Positions 29,395 through 38,371 are shown, counted from the stretch's first letter. The stretch: DNA of 64,000 nucleotides from Gammaproteobacteria bacterium (GCA_016705365.1 JADIYI010000005.1:1-64000), one strand, 5' to 3'. Translations and numbers: made by a program. Notes: generated from the letters alone by a model not told the origin.

Positions 29395-29621
29395 CGACGG
29401 GGGTCTCCTGTTGCGCGGCCGGCTTGAAAAGGGGCGTGATTGTAGCAGACCCCCTTGCGCTGCCCGGCGCTGCGTATAGTGCAATAGTGACCGGGCAGCG
29501 AGCCTCCGGTTGCGGGTCGCGGTTTGCGCGCCATCGCCATGCTGGCTAGTCTAGGCGGCATCGCGTCGCGGCGGGTGTCTGCCACCGGCCGCGCGCAGGC
29601 AGCCGGGGATTGGAGCATATC

Positions 29622-30410
29622 GTGACGACCGATTTGACGGATGATGAGCGGGTGGACGATCTGCTGCAGCGGGTGCGTGTGGTGCTGGTCGGGACGGTGC
29701 ATTCGGGCAATATCGGCTCCGCCGCGCGGGCCATGAAGAACATGGGGCTGCGGCATCTGGTTCTGGTGGCGCCGCTGGATTTTCCGCATCGCGAGGCGAG
29801 CTACCGCGCGGTGCAGGCGAGCGATATTCTCGATGCGGCACGGGTGACGGACACGCTGGAGCAGGCGGTGGCGGATTGCGCGCTGGTGATCGGCACCAGT
29901 GCCCGCGAACGTCGCATCCAGTTGCCGCAGCTCAGCCCGCGCGAATTGGGCCCACGCTGCATGGCGATGCCTGCCGGGGAGCAGATCGCGCTGGTGTTCG
30001 GGCGCGAGGACTCGGGCCTCGACAACCAGGAGTTGCGCCTGTGTCATGCGCATGTCCATATCCCGACCAGCGCGCGATATACCTCGCTGAACCTCGCGGC
30101 CGCGGTGCAGTTGTTGTGTTACGAGCTGCGGATCGCGGCGCTGGCCACGGTTGCGGATCAGGCCGTCGCGAACACGCCGGCCTGGGACGAGCCCCTGGCA
30201 ACGGTGGAGGGGATGGAGCGCTTCTACGAGCATCTGGAGATCACGCTGACGGAGATCGGATTTCTCAATCCCGCGGCGCCAAGACAGTTGATGACGCGCT
30301 TGCGACGATTGTTCAACCGCGTGCATATGGACCAGATGGAGCTGAATATCCTGCGCGGCATGCTCACCGAGATACGCAAGCGTATTCGGGTGGGGCAAGG
30401 CAATTCTTGA
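29622..30410 (+). CDS. trmJ: tRNA (Cm32/Um32) 2'-O-methyltransferase TrmJ
   Basis: 262 residues of the SPOUT class. 'RVVLVGTVHSGNIGSAARAM' near the start and the knot motifs 'ALVFGREDSGLDNQELRLC' and 'PTSARYTSLNLAAAVQLLCY' bind S-adenosylmethionine. It methylates ribose 32 of several tRNAs. GTG 29622 is chosen for the GGAG 6 bases upstream; the frame is open 4 codons further to a TTG. It is immediately upstream of iscR, 59 bases away. Confidence 0.94.
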   Translation: MTTDLTDDERVDDLLQRVRVVLVGTVHSGNIGSAARAMKNMGLRHLVLVAPLDFPHREASYRAVQASDILDAARVTDTLEQAVADCALVIGTSARERRIQLPQLSPRELGPRCMAMPAGEQIALVFGREDSGLDNQELRLCHAHVHIPTSARYTSLNLAAAVQLLCYELRIAALATVADQAVANTPAWDEPLATVEGMERFYEHLEITLTEIGFLNPAAPRQLMTRLRRLFNRVHMDQMELNILRGMLTEIRKRIRVGQGNS

Positions 30411-30469
30411 CTGAAACGCTTGGGAACAGAATACTGCCCTTGGACATATCTTCGCGGGAGCGTCGGGTC

Positions 30470-30964
30470 ATGCGACTGACAACCAAGGGCCGCTATGCGG
30501 TAACCGCCATGCTGGATCTCGCGTTGCACGAGGATTGCGGGCCGGTGAGCCTGGCGGATATTTCCGCTCGCCAGGAGATTTCGCTGTCGTACCTGGAGCA
30601 GTTGTTCGCCAAGTTGCGCCGTGCCGGGCTGGTCAGCAGTGTGCGTGGTCCTGGCGGGGGTTACCGCCTGAAACGCGAGGGATCGACCATTTTCATGGCC
30701 GAGATCATCGATGCCGTGAACGAAAACACCGACTCGACCGCTTGCCAGGGCAAGGAGGGCTGTCACCACGGTGAAACCTGCCTCACCCACACCCTGTGGA
30801 ACAACCTGAGTGCGCAGATCCACTCGTTTCTGGGCCAGATCAGCCTGGCGGAGCTGGTTGCGCGTGGCGAAGTGCAGCGCGTCTCGAAGCGTCAGGACGA
30901 ACGCGATCCCCGTGGGTCGCGCCATCGCGCGCTCGGGGATATAGCCCTCACCCCGCTCGGCTGA
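30470..30964 (+). CDS. iscR: Fe-S cluster regulator IscR (Rrf2 family)
   Basis: 164 residues. The winged helix 'MRLTTKGRYAVTAMLDLALH' and 'YLEQLFAKLRRAGLV' is followed by the cluster ligands Cys92, Cys98, Cys104 and His107, exactly the E. coli positions. It senses Fe-S status and represses its own operon. I see no good match to the long class-1 IscR operator in the 59 bases before the gene. iscS starts 12 bases downstream. Confidence 0.95.
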   Translation: MRLTTKGRYAVTAMLDLALHEDCGPVSLADISARQEISLSYLEQLFAKLRRAGLVSSVRGPGGGYRLKREGSTIFMAEIIDAVNENTDSTACQGKEGCHHGETCLTHTLWNNLSAQIHSFLGQISLAELVARGEVQRVSKRQDERDPRGSRHRALGDIALTPLG

Positions 30965-30976
30965 GGCTGACGAGCC

Positions 30977-32179
30977 ATGCGTCTGCCCGTGTATCTGGAC
31001 TATTTCGCGACCACGCCGGTCGACCCAAGAGTTGCGGCACGCATGACGGAGTGTCTCACCCTCGAGGGCAATTTCGGCAATCCGGCATCGCGCTCGCACG
31101 TCTATGGCTGGCGCGCCGAGGAAGCCGTGGAGCATGCCCGCCGCGAGGTGGCCGATCTGTTGCACGCCGACCCGCGGGAAATCGTCTGGACCTCGGGCGC
31201 AACCGAGTCCGACAATCTCGCGATCAAGGGCGTGGCGCACTTCCATCGGCGCAAGGGACGCCATCTGGTCACCTCGCTGATAGAACACAAGGCGGTGCTC
31301 GACAGTTGCCGGCAGCTGGAGACCGAGGGCTTCGAGCTCAGTTATCTGCGCCCCGATGCCGACGGTCTCGTGTCACCCGATGCGCTGCGCTCGGCCTTGC
31401 GCGAGGACACCGTGCTGGTCAGCATCATGCACGTGAACAACGAGTTGGGCACGATCAACGATATTGCCGCGCTCGGCGCCGTGTGCCGGGAGCGAGGGGT
31501 CCTGTTTCACGTCGATGCCGCGCAGAGCGCGGGCAAGATGGCGCTCGATCTGCAGCTGCTGCCGGTCGACCTGATGTCGCTGTCGGCGCACAAGATGTAC
31601 GGCCCCAAGGGCGCGGGGGCGCTGTACGTGCGGCGTCTGCCGCGGGTCGGGCTCGAGGCCCAGATGCACGGGGGCGGCCATGAGCGCGGCATGCGCTCGG
31701 GCACGCTCGCCACGCACCAGGTGGTCGGAATGGGCGAGGCGGCACGCATTGCCGTCGCCGAAATGGACCAGGATGCGGCGCGCATCGGCGCATTGCGCGA
31801 GCGCTTGTGGCAAAAGCTGCGCACGATCGATGGCGTGGCCCTGAACGGACACCCGGAGGCGCGCCTGGCGGGTGCGCTCAATCTGCGTTTTGCCGGGGTG
31901 GAGGGTGAGACCCTGATCATGGCGATGAAGGATCTTGCGGTCTCCTCGGGCTCGGCCTGCTCCTCGGCGAGCCTCGAACCCTCCCATGTGCTGCGGGCCA
32001 TCGGGCTGAGCGACGAGCAGGCGCACGCCTCGATACGCTTCAGCCTGGGTCGCTACACCAGCGAAGCCGAGATCGATATTGCCGCTGCCGCGATCGGCAC
32101 GGCGCTTGCGCGGCTGCGCGAGGTTCCCGGGTCCGCACCACCTGGAAGTGAAAAAAATGCGCGGAATGCGGCATTTTGA
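30977..32179 (+). CDS. iscS: Cysteine desulfurase IscS with divergent C-terminus
   Basis: 400 residues. It takes sulfur from cysteine onto an enzyme cysteine and hands it to acceptors. Lys206 ('SLSAHKMYGPKG') binds pyridoxal phosphate and Cys328 ('SSGSACSSAS') carries the persulfide; both sit at the E. coli positions, and identity is high up to about residue 382. The tail then differs. Instead of the conserved 'SPLWEMYKQGVDLNSIEW' that contacts IscU, it ends 'PGSAPPGSEKNARNAAF'. The genes normally following (iscU, iscA, hscB, hscA, fdx, iscX) are absent and ndk comes next. It may have become a sulfur donor for other acceptors such as tRNA thiolation (inference). Confidence 0.94.
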   Translation: MRLPVYLDYFATTPVDPRVAARMTECLTLEGNFGNPASRSHVYGWRAEEAVEHARREVADLLHADPREIVWTSGATESDNLAIKGVAHFHRRKGRHLVTSLIEHKAVLDSCRQLETEGFELSYLRPDADGLVSPDALRSALREDTVLVSIMHVNNELGTINDIAALGAVCRERGVLFHVDAAQSAGKMALDLQLLPVDLMSLSAHKMYGPKGAGALYVRRLPRVGLEAQMHGGGHERGMRSGTLATHQVVGMGEAARIAVAEMDQDAARIGALRERLWQKLRTIDGVALNGHPEARLAGALNLRFAGVEGETLIMAMKDLAVSSGSACSSASLEPSHVLRAIGLSDEQAHASIRFSLGRYTSEAEIDIAAAAIGTALARLREVPGSAPPGSEKNARNAAF

Positions 32180-32217
32180 GTGACGCCCGCCCCTTACGGT
32201 GAGCTCGGCCAAACCCG

Positions 32218-32223
32218 TATAAT
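32218..32223 (+). promoter_or_regulatory. -10 element before ndk
   Basis: A perfect TATAAT 44 bases before the ndk start. The -35 is weak (TTACGG-like at 32194). It suggests ndk and the genes after it can be transcribed separately from iscRS. Confidence 0.45.
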
Positions 32224-32266
32224 GCTGGTCCTTTTTTACATTCACCGGCTGCGGAGCATTTGGCAC

Positions 32267-32695
32267 ATGGGCATAGAGCGCACACTTTCGATCATCAAAC
32301 CCGACGCGGTGGCGAAAAACGTGGTAGGGGAGATCTGCACGCGCTTCGAGAAGAACGGTCTGCGGATCGTCGCGGCGCGCATGATGCAGCTTTCGGCGGC
32401 TACCGCCGGCGGTTTCTACGCCGAGCACAAGGCGCGCCCGTTCTACCCGGCGCTGGTTGAATTCATGAGTTCCGGGCCGGTCGTGGTGCAGGTGCTCGAA
32501 GGGGAAAACGCGGTTGCCAGGAACCGCGAACTGATGGGTGCCACCAATCCCAGGGAGGCTGCTGCAGGCACCATTCGCGCGGATTTTGCCCGGAGCATCG
32601 ACGCCAACGCGGTCCACGGTTCGGATTCCCTCCAGTCGGCGGCGCGCGAAATCGCCTATTTCTTTGCCAGCCTGGATCTGTGCGAGCGGGCCTGA
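32267..32695 (+). CDS. ndk: Nucleoside diphosphate kinase
   Basis: 142 residues. It equilibrates NTP and NDP pools through a phosphohistidine. 'RTLSIIKPDAVAKNVVGEIC' opens the fold and the catalytic His is His117 in 'NAVHGSDS'. I chose ATG 32267 because the family begins 'MxIERTLSIIKPDA'. The ndk-rlmN-pilW order is the standard downstream side of the isc locus in Pseudomonas-type genomes. Confidence 0.96.
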   Translation: MGIERTLSIIKPDAVAKNVVGEICTRFEKNGLRIVAARMMQLSAATAGGFYAEHKARPFYPALVEFMSSGPVVVQVLEGENAVARNRELMGATNPREAAAGTIRADFARSIDANAVHGSDSLQSAAREIAYFFASLDLCERA

Positions 32696-32711
32696 GCGAG
32701 TTCCCGCAAGC

Positions 32712-33884
32712 ATGAGTGCCCCGATGATTGCCACCGATTCGGTTGCCGTGCCCCGGCGCGTCAACCTGCTCGGCATGCCGGCGGTCGAGCTCGAGGCGTT
32801 CATGGTCGGGCTGGGTGAAAAGCCCTACCGCGCCCGGCAACTGCTCAAATGGATCTACCACCAGGGTGTTGACAGCTTCGACAGCATGAGCGATGTCGGC
32901 AAGAGCCTGCGCGAGCGGCTGGCCGACTGCGCGGAAATACGTGCGCCCGAAGTCGCGCAGGAACAGATCTCCGCCGATGGCACCCGCAAATGGCTGGTGC
33001 GCGTGACGGGCGGCAGTTGCGTCGAGACCGTATTCATCCCGGAGGACGGACGTGGCACCCTGTGCGTGTCCTCGCAGGTCGGCTGCGCACTCGATTGCAG
33101 CTTCTGCTCCACGGGCAAGCAAGGCTTCCAGCGCGACCTCAGCGCGGCCGAGATCATCGGCCAGGTTTGGATCGCCGCGCGCTCCTTCGGATTGCCGAAA
33201 AAGGGCGGACAACGGCGCATCACCAACGTGGTAATGATGGGTATGGGCGAACCGCTGCTAAACTTCGACAATGTCGTGGCAGCAATGAACCTGATGATGG
33301 ATGATTACGTCTACGGTATCTCCAAGCGCAGGGTAACGCTCAGCACCGCCGGCGTGGTGCCGGCGCTCGAGCGCCTGGCCGCGGTCAGCGAGGCTTCGCT
33401 GGCGATTTCGCTGCACGCGCCAAACGACGAGCTGCGCAGCCAGCTGGTACCGGTCAACCGCCGTTATCCCATCCGCGAACTGCTCGATGCCGCGCGCCGC
33501 TACCTGCAGGCGCAGTCCGACACCAAGCGCGTGGTCACCATCGAATACACACTGCTGAGCGAGGTGAATGACCGCCCCGAACATGCGCGCGAGCTGGCGC
33601 GGCTGTTGGCCGATTATCCGTGCAAGATCAATCTGATTCCGTTCAATCCGTTTCCGCACTCCGGTTATCGGCGTCCCGGTCGCAATGCGGTGAGCCGCTT
33701 CTGGAACATCCTGACCGAGGCCGGGCTGCGGGTGACCGTCCGCAGCACCCGCGGTGAGGATATCGACGCGGCCTGCGGACAGCTGGTTGGCCAGGTGCAG
33801 GACCGCACCCGGCGCAGCGAGCGCCATCGCGCCGCAACACGGCAACACCCGTCAGTCACTGCCGATGCGAGTTCCAGACCATGA
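32712..33884 (+). CDS. rlmN: Dual-specificity 23S rRNA/tRNA adenine-C2 methyltransferase RlmN
   Basis: 390 residues, a radical-SAM enzyme that makes 2-methyladenosine in 23S rRNA (A2503) and tRNA (A37). The cluster motif is Cys125-x3-Cys129-x2-Cys132 ('CALDCSFC'). Cys118 and Cys355, the two extra cysteines used in the methylene-transfer mechanism, are at the E. coli positions. The start is ATG 32712. The stop overlaps the pilW start by 4 bases (ATGA). Confidence 0.96.
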   Translation: MSAPMIATDSVAVPRRVNLLGMPAVELEAFMVGLGEKPYRARQLLKWIYHQGVDSFDSMSDVGKSLRERLADCAEIRAPEVAQEQISADGTRKWLVRVTGGSCVETVFIPEDGRGTLCVSSQVGCALDCSFCSTGKQGFQRDLSAAEIIGQVWIAARSFGLPKKGGQRRITNVVMMGMGEPLLNFDNVVAAMNLMMDDYVYGISKRRVTLSTAGVVPALERLAAVSEASLAISLHAPNDELRSQLVPVNRRYPIRELLDAARRYLQAQSDTKRVVTIEYTLLSEVNDRPEHARELARLLADYPCKINLIPFNPFPHSGYRRPGRNAVSRFWNILTEAGLRVTVRSTRGEDIDAACGQLVGQVQDRTRRSERHRAATRQHPSVTADASSRP

Positions 33885-34672
33885 TGCAGCTCCCGCTTTC
33901 GATGTCTCCGTTGCGTGCCCTCGCGCTGGCGCTGCTGTTTGTCCAGCTGCTCCTGCAGGGCTGTGTCACGACCGTCACCGGGGACTTCACCGCCGACAAG
34001 AAAGCCGAAGTGCAGCGCCGTGTCGAGGCTGCCGACGCCTATCTGCAGAAAGGCAGCACCGAGCAGGCGATGTTTCATCTGCGCCGGGCACTCGAGCTGG
34101 ACCCGAACGATGCGTCGATCCATGAGTCCATGGCACGTGTGTTCTGGCAGACAGGAGAGTACGACCTCGCGGACGAGCATTTCCGGCGAGCCATCGCGCT
34201 GGATCCGAAACTCTCGCGGGCCCGCAACAATTATGCCTCGCTGCTCTACGAGCGCGGCGATGTCGAGGGCGCGATCCGGCAACTCGAGGTCGTGAGCGAA
34301 GACACGCTCTACGATGGCCGTGCGGCAGCGTTCATGAATCTCGGCAAGGCCTACCAGAAGGCCGGAAAGGCCGACAAGGCGGAAGCGACCTTCGTCAAAG
34401 CCGCAAAAATGGATCGCCGCCTGTGGCCGGCGATGCTGGAAGTCGCGGCAATCAATTTTGCGCGCGGTGATTATGCGCCGGCGCAGCAGTACTACGAGCA
34501 GTTCCGGCGCCAGGCGCCGCAACAGACGCCGCGCAGCCTGATACTGGGCATTCAGCTTGCCCGGATTGCGGGTGATCGCAATGCCGAAGCCAGCTATGCG
34601 CTGCAATTGAAGAGCATGTACCCGGATTCGGATGAAATGCGGGAATATTCGCAGATGTCAAAAGGAAGCTGA
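33881..34672 (+). CDS. pilW: Type IV pilus biogenesis/stability lipoprotein PilW (PilF)
   Basis: 263 residues. The lipobox is 'LLLQGC', Cys28. Five to six TPR units follow, from about residue 45 to 245 ('AADAYLQKGSTEQAMFHLRR', 'ARNNYASLLYERGDVEGAIR'). It is the outer-membrane pilotin that helps the PilQ secretin assemble. It overlaps rlmN by 4 bases and is followed closely by the rodZ-like gene, the order known in Pseudomonas. Confidence 0.93.
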   Translation: MMQLPLSMSPLRALALALLFVQLLLQGCVTTVTGDFTADKKAEVQRRVEAADAYLQKGSTEQAMFHLRRALELDPNDASIHESMARVFWQTGEYDLADEHFRRAIALDPKLSRARNNYASLLYERGDVEGAIRQLEVVSEDTLYDGRAAAFMNLGKAYQKAGKADKAEATFVKAAKMDRRLWPAMLEVAAINFARGDYAPAQQYYEQFRRQAPQQTPRSLILGIQLARIAGDRNAEASYALQLKSMYPDSDEMREYSQMSKGS

Positions 34673-34676
34673 TGCC

Positions 34677-35177
34677 ATGGTTCAGGAAGAGGAGAAGGGC
34701 AAGGATCAGCGCAGCCCCGGAGCGTTGCTGCGCACGGGACGCGAGTCCGCGGGACTCAGCATAGAACAGGTCGCCGACAAGCTTCACCTGCTGCAATCGG
34801 TGATCAGTTCGCTGGAAACGGATTGTTACGATCGCATTCGCGGCGACACCTTCGTGCGCGGTTATATGCGCAACTACGCGCGCCTGCTCGGGATCAATGA
34901 TGACGAGGTGGTGGCGCGCTACAATGCCGGCAAACCGGCACATGGCCGGGGAGAGTCGCGCTTTGCGCGCCGGCGCGACAACTGGCGTGGCTCCGCAGGA
35001 GCGGGCCGTGTGGGCGTGGTGCTGGCGCTGATGGCGATCAGCGTGCTGGTGATGTTCTACAACCGCCAGCCGCCAACCGTGGCAACGCAGGATGGCGTCG
35101 AGGCGGTGACCGTGGAGACTGCCCGGGGCATGCACGTGGTGCCGCTGGCGGGACCCGTGAGACGGGTGCAGCAGTAG
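34677..35177 (+). CDS. rodZ: RodZ-like HTH membrane protein, short form
   Basis: 166 residues. The N-terminal HTH_25 domain ('GALLRTGRESAGLSIEQVAD', 'KLHLLQSVISSLETDCYDRI', about residues 15-75) and a single membrane helix (about 112-128) are those of RodZ, which links MreB to the cell-wall machinery. The usual long linker and periplasmic DUF4115 domain are missing; only about 38 residues follow the helix. The pilW-rodZ-ispG position supports the identity. Either the protein is a natural short form or the gene has lost its 3' part. Confidence 0.85.
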   Translation: MVQEEEKGKDQRSPGALLRTGRESAGLSIEQVADKLHLLQSVISSLETDCYDRIRGDTFVRGYMRNYARLLGINDDEVVARYNAGKPAHGRGESRFARRRDNWRGSAGAGRVGVVLALMAISVLVMFYNRQPPTVATQDGVEAVTVETARGMHVVPLAGPVRRVQQ

Positions 35178-35191
35178 CAGGACGGATCGAT

Positions 35192-36316
35192 ATGTTACAC
35201 CCCTCCTCCATCACCCGCAGACGCTCGCGCCAGATCATGGTGGGCGCGGTTGCGGTCGGCGGGGACGCGCCGATCTCGGTACAGAGCATGACCAACACCG
35301 AGACCTGCGACGTGGCGGCAACCGTGCGCCAGGTGCAGGCGCTGGCGGATGCGGGCGCCGATATCGTGCGGGTATCGGTGCCGAGCCTGGATGCGGCCGA
35401 TGCGTTTGCCAGGATTCGCGCGCAGGTGAGCGTGCCGCTGGTGGCCGACATCCATTTCGATCATCGCATTGCGCTGAAAGTGGCGGCCGGTGGCGTGGAC
35501 TGCCTGCGCATCAACCCCGGCAATATCGGCCGCGAGGACAAGATCCGCGCGGTGGTCGATGCAGCCCGCGATCACGGTATCCCGATTCGCATCGGCGTGA
35601 ATGCCGGTTCGCTGGAAAAGGACCTGCAAAGCAAATACGGCGAACCCACCGCGGACGCGCTGGTCGAGTCGGCGCTGCGGCACATAGATATCCTCGATCG
35701 CCACGATTTCCAGAATTACAAGGTCAGCCTGAAGGCTTCCGATATATTCATGACGGTCGAGGCCTACCGGAAGATTGCCGGCCAGATCGAGCAACCCCTG
35801 CACCTCGGCATCACCGAGGCGGGCGGGCTGCGTTCGGGCACGGTGAAGTCGGCGATAGGCCTTGGCATGCTGCTGATGGACGGGATCGGCGATACGATCC
35901 GCATTTCGCTGGCGGCCGATCCGGTCGAGGAGGTCAAGGTCGGCTGGGACATGCTGAAAAGCCTGCGGTTGCGCAGCAGGGGCATCAATTTCGTGGCCTG
36001 TCCGAGCTGCTCGCGGCAGAATTTCGACGTGATAGCGACCATGAACGAACTCGAGCGGCGCCTCGAGGACGTGCGTGCACCGCTCGATGTGGCGGTCATC
36101 GGCTGTTATGTCAACGGGCCGGGCGAATCGCGCGAGGCGGATGTCGGAGTGACCGGGGCGAACCCGCGCAACCTGATTTTCGTCGGCGGCAAGCCGCATC
36201 ACAAGATCGAGTCGGGCTCGCTGATCGATGACCTCGAGCACACCATACGCAGCGCTCTTGCCGAACAGGCCGCGGCCCTGGAATCGGAATCCGGGAACTT
36301 GATTGCCAAAGCCTGA
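35192..36316 (+). CDS. ispG: 4-hydroxy-3-methylbut-2-enyl diphosphate synthase
   Basis: 374 residues. It catalyses the penultimate step of the MEP isoprenoid pathway with a [4Fe-4S] cluster. The ligands are Cys270 and Cys273 ('ACPSCSRQNF'), Cys305 and Glu312 ('GCYVNGPGE'). The N-terminal TIM barrel has 'PISVQSMTNTETCDVAATVR' and 'LVADIHFDHRIAL'. Length is typical. It lies 14 bases downstream of the rodZ-like gene and upstream of hisS, in the conserved order. Confidence 0.96.
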   Translation: MLHPSSITRRRSRQIMVGAVAVGGDAPISVQSMTNTETCDVAATVRQVQALADAGADIVRVSVPSLDAADAFARIRAQVSVPLVADIHFDHRIALKVAAGGVDCLRINPGNIGREDKIRAVVDAARDHGIPIRIGVNAGSLEKDLQSKYGEPTADALVESALRHIDILDRHDFQNYKVSLKASDIFMTVEAYRKIAGQIEQPLHLGITEAGGLRSGTVKSAIGLGMLLMDGIGDTIRISLAADPVEEVKVGWDMLKSLRLRSRGINFVACPSCSRQNFDVIATMNELERRLEDVRAPLDVAVIGCYVNGPGESREADVGVTGANPRNLIFVGGKPHHKIESGSLIDDLEHTIRSALAEQAAALESESGNLIAKA

Positions 36317-36388
36317 GCCAGGCTTTACCTTGCACTGTTTTTCGCGCAGCACCCCCCGGCCGATCGAGGGCAGAGTTGCGTTCATGTT

Positions 36389-37600
36389 GTGGAGAGCTTC
36401 GCGTTGCAGCAACTCAGGGCCATCAGGGGCATGCCCGATATCCTTCCCGACCAGACTCCGCTCTGGCGGCACGTGGAGCGCTGCATCCAGGAACTGCTTG
36501 CGGCATATGCCTACCGCGAGATCCGGCTGCCGGTGCTCGAGCCGACGGAGCTGTTCCAGCGCTCCATCGGCGAGGTCACGGACATCGTCGAAAAGGAAAT
36601 GTACAGTTTCGTCGACCGCAATGGCGACAGCCTGACCTTGCGTCCCGAGGGAACCGCGGGTTGTGTGCGTGCGGTGCTGCAGAACGGCCTGCTGAACACG
36701 CTGCCCCAGCGTTTGTGGTATATCGGGCCGATGTTCCGCCACGAACGCCCGCAGCTCGGGCGCCAGCGGCAGTTCTGCCAGTTCGGCGTCGAGGCATTCG
36801 GTTTGCCGGGAGCCGATATCGAGGCCGAGCAACTGCTGATGCTGGCGCGCCTGTGGTGTCGTCTGGGCGTCGATCACCTGCTGCGGCTGGAGATAAACTC
36901 GCTCGGTTCGGCGCCCTCGCGCGAGCGCTATCGCCAAGCGCTGGTGGCTTATCTGCTCGAACACCGGGACGCGCTCGACGAGGACAGCCGGCGGCGCATC
37001 GGGAGCAATCCGTTGCGGGTGCTCGACAGCAAGCATCCGGATACCCGCGCAGTGCTGAACGGCGCGCCGTCGCTCGCGGATCACCTGGATGAGGAATCGC
37101 TCGAGCACTTCGCCACGCTGCGCACCCTGCTGGATGCCGCGGGTGTTGCCTACACCATCAACCCGGGGCTGGTGCGCGGCCTCGATTACTACAGCAAGAC
37201 GGTCTACGAGTGGGTGACCGAGAGCCTCGGGGCACAGGGCACGGTGTGCGGAGGCGGGCGTTACGATGCGCTGGTGGAGCAGCTGGGGGGGCCTGCCTCG
37301 TACGGTGTCGGTTTTGCGATGGGCCTCGAGCGCCTGGTGCTGTTGCTCGCAGCCGCCGGCCGCACGGAGGGCGTCGATGAAAGCCCGCATGTCTACTGGG
37401 TGCTGGCCGATCAGGATGCGCACCGCTTTGCACTGGTGCTGGCGGAGCGCCTGCGTGATCAATTACCGTCGTTGCGTATGCAACTCCATTGTGGCGGAGG
37501 CTCGCTCAAGAGCCAGATGAAGAAGGCGGACCGCAGCGGCGCGCGGCTCGCGCTGATCGTGGGCGAGACCGAACTCGCGGCGGCGCAGGTCTCGGGCTGA
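36389..37600 (+). CDS. hisS: Histidyl-tRNA synthetase, short C-terminus
   Basis: 403 residues. Class II motifs are present: motif 1 'AIRGMPDILP' region, motif 2 'MFRHERPQLGRQRQFCQFGV', histidine motifs 'GLVRGLDYYSKTVYEW' and 'SYGVGFAMGLERLV' (motif 3). The anticodon-binding domain starts at about residue 330. It ends at 'VGETELAAAQVSG', about 25 residues before the usual end (E. coli 424 residues), so the last strand and helix of that domain are missing. GTG 36389 is used because no ATG fits the conserved N-terminus. Confidence 0.93.
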   Translation: MESFALQQLRAIRGMPDILPDQTPLWRHVERCIQELLAAYAYREIRLPVLEPTELFQRSIGEVTDIVEKEMYSFVDRNGDSLTLRPEGTAGCVRAVLQNGLLNTLPQRLWYIGPMFRHERPQLGRQRQFCQFGVEAFGLPGADIEAEQLLMLARLWCRLGVDHLLRLEINSLGSAPSRERYRQALVAYLLEHRDALDEDSRRRIGSNPLRVLDSKHPDTRAVLNGAPSLADHLDEESLEHFATLRTLLDAAGVAYTINPGLVRGLDYYSKTVYEWVTESLGAQGTVCGGGRYDALVEQLGGPASYGVGFAMGLERLVLLLAAAGRTEGVDESPHVYWVLADQDAHRFALVLAERLRDQLPSLRMQLHCGGGSLKSQMKKADRSGARLALIVGETELAAAQVSG

Positions 37601-37615
37601 TATCAGGGAGATAAC

Positions 37616-38371
37616 GTGGATTCCTACGGTACCGAAGAAGACCAGATTCGTGCGATCCGGCAGTGGTGGGAGCGCAATGGCCCCTCGACGCTGATCGGCG
37701 TGGGGCTCGCACTTGCCATCGTATTCGGTTCGCAATGGTGGCAGGAGCGGCAGCGCAGCACCACCGAGCAGGCGAGCATGCTCTACCAGCAGCTGTTGCA
37801 GGCGACGGAGCAATCCACTGCCGACAAGGTGCAACAGACGACTGCGGAGCATCTGGCCAGGGAGCTGCTCGATTCGCAGGCCGGCACCCGTTACGGCGAT
37901 TATGCGAGCCTGCTGCTGGCACGCCTGCAGGTCGATAAAAACGAGCCGGCCGCGGCCGCAGCGGAGTTGCAGGCATTGCTGGAGCGCCAGCCCGATGCCG
38001 CTGTCGGTGCGCTTCGGGCATGGTTCAACGGTTTGCTCGGGCGGCACCTGGATTCTCAGCTCGGTGCGCTTGCCCGGGTGCGCCTGGCACGGGTGCTGTT
38101 TGCGATGGGACGTTCGGACGAGGCGCTGGCGGCCCTGGATGCGGCCGGCACCGAGGATTTCGCGCTCGAGAAACTCGAGCTGCGCGGCGATATCCTGCGC
38201 GCAAACGGTGACACCGGCGGCGCGCGCAAGGCATATGCGCAAGCGCTGGAAATCGCGTCCGGGAGCGCGAGCATGGGCGGGACGCGGCTGCTGGAACTGA
38301 AGCAGCAGGAGCTCGATTTGCCGGGGCAGAGTACGCCGCAGGCGACGCAGGCAGCGGAGGAAACACCATGA
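37616..38371 (+). CDS. yfgM: YfgM-family ancillary SecYEG subunit (TPR-like)
   Basis: 251 residues from GTG 37616, preceded by GGGAG. A cytoplasmic N-terminus ('TEEDQIRAIRQWWERNGPST'), one membrane helix (about 25-42), and a periplasmic TPR-like domain ('ALARVRLARVLFAMGRSDEA'). YfgM sits at SecYEG and passes substrates to periplasmic chaperones. It overlaps bamB by 4 bases (ATGA), the normal yfgM-bamB pair. The fold is well supported; the exact partner role is known from E. coli. Confidence 0.92.
   Translation: MDSYGTEEDQIRAIRQWWERNGPSTLIGVGLALAIVFGSQWWQERQRSTTEQASMLYQQLLQATEQSTADKVQQTTAEHLARELLDSQAGTRYGDYASLLLARLQVDKNEPAAAAAELQALLERQPDAAVGALRAWFNGLLGRHLDSQLGALARVRLARVLFAMGRSDEALAALDAAGTEDFALEKLELRGDILRANGDTGGARKAYAQALEIASGSASMGGTRLLELKQQELDLPGQSTPQATQAAEETP

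Noticed and set aside
29430..29446. Isolated repeat core in the suhB-trmJ gap (gaaaaggggcgtgatt)
   Set aside because: It shares only AAAAGGGG; the rest of the unit is absent, so it is chance similarity.
1645..37462. Long open frames antisense to real genes (for example 6017-7591 +, 11242-12750 -, 25722-27407 -, 35195-37462 -)
   Set aside because: They lie opposite genes with clear family identity, have His/Arg/Gln-rich compositions typical of high-GC antisense frames, and match no family.
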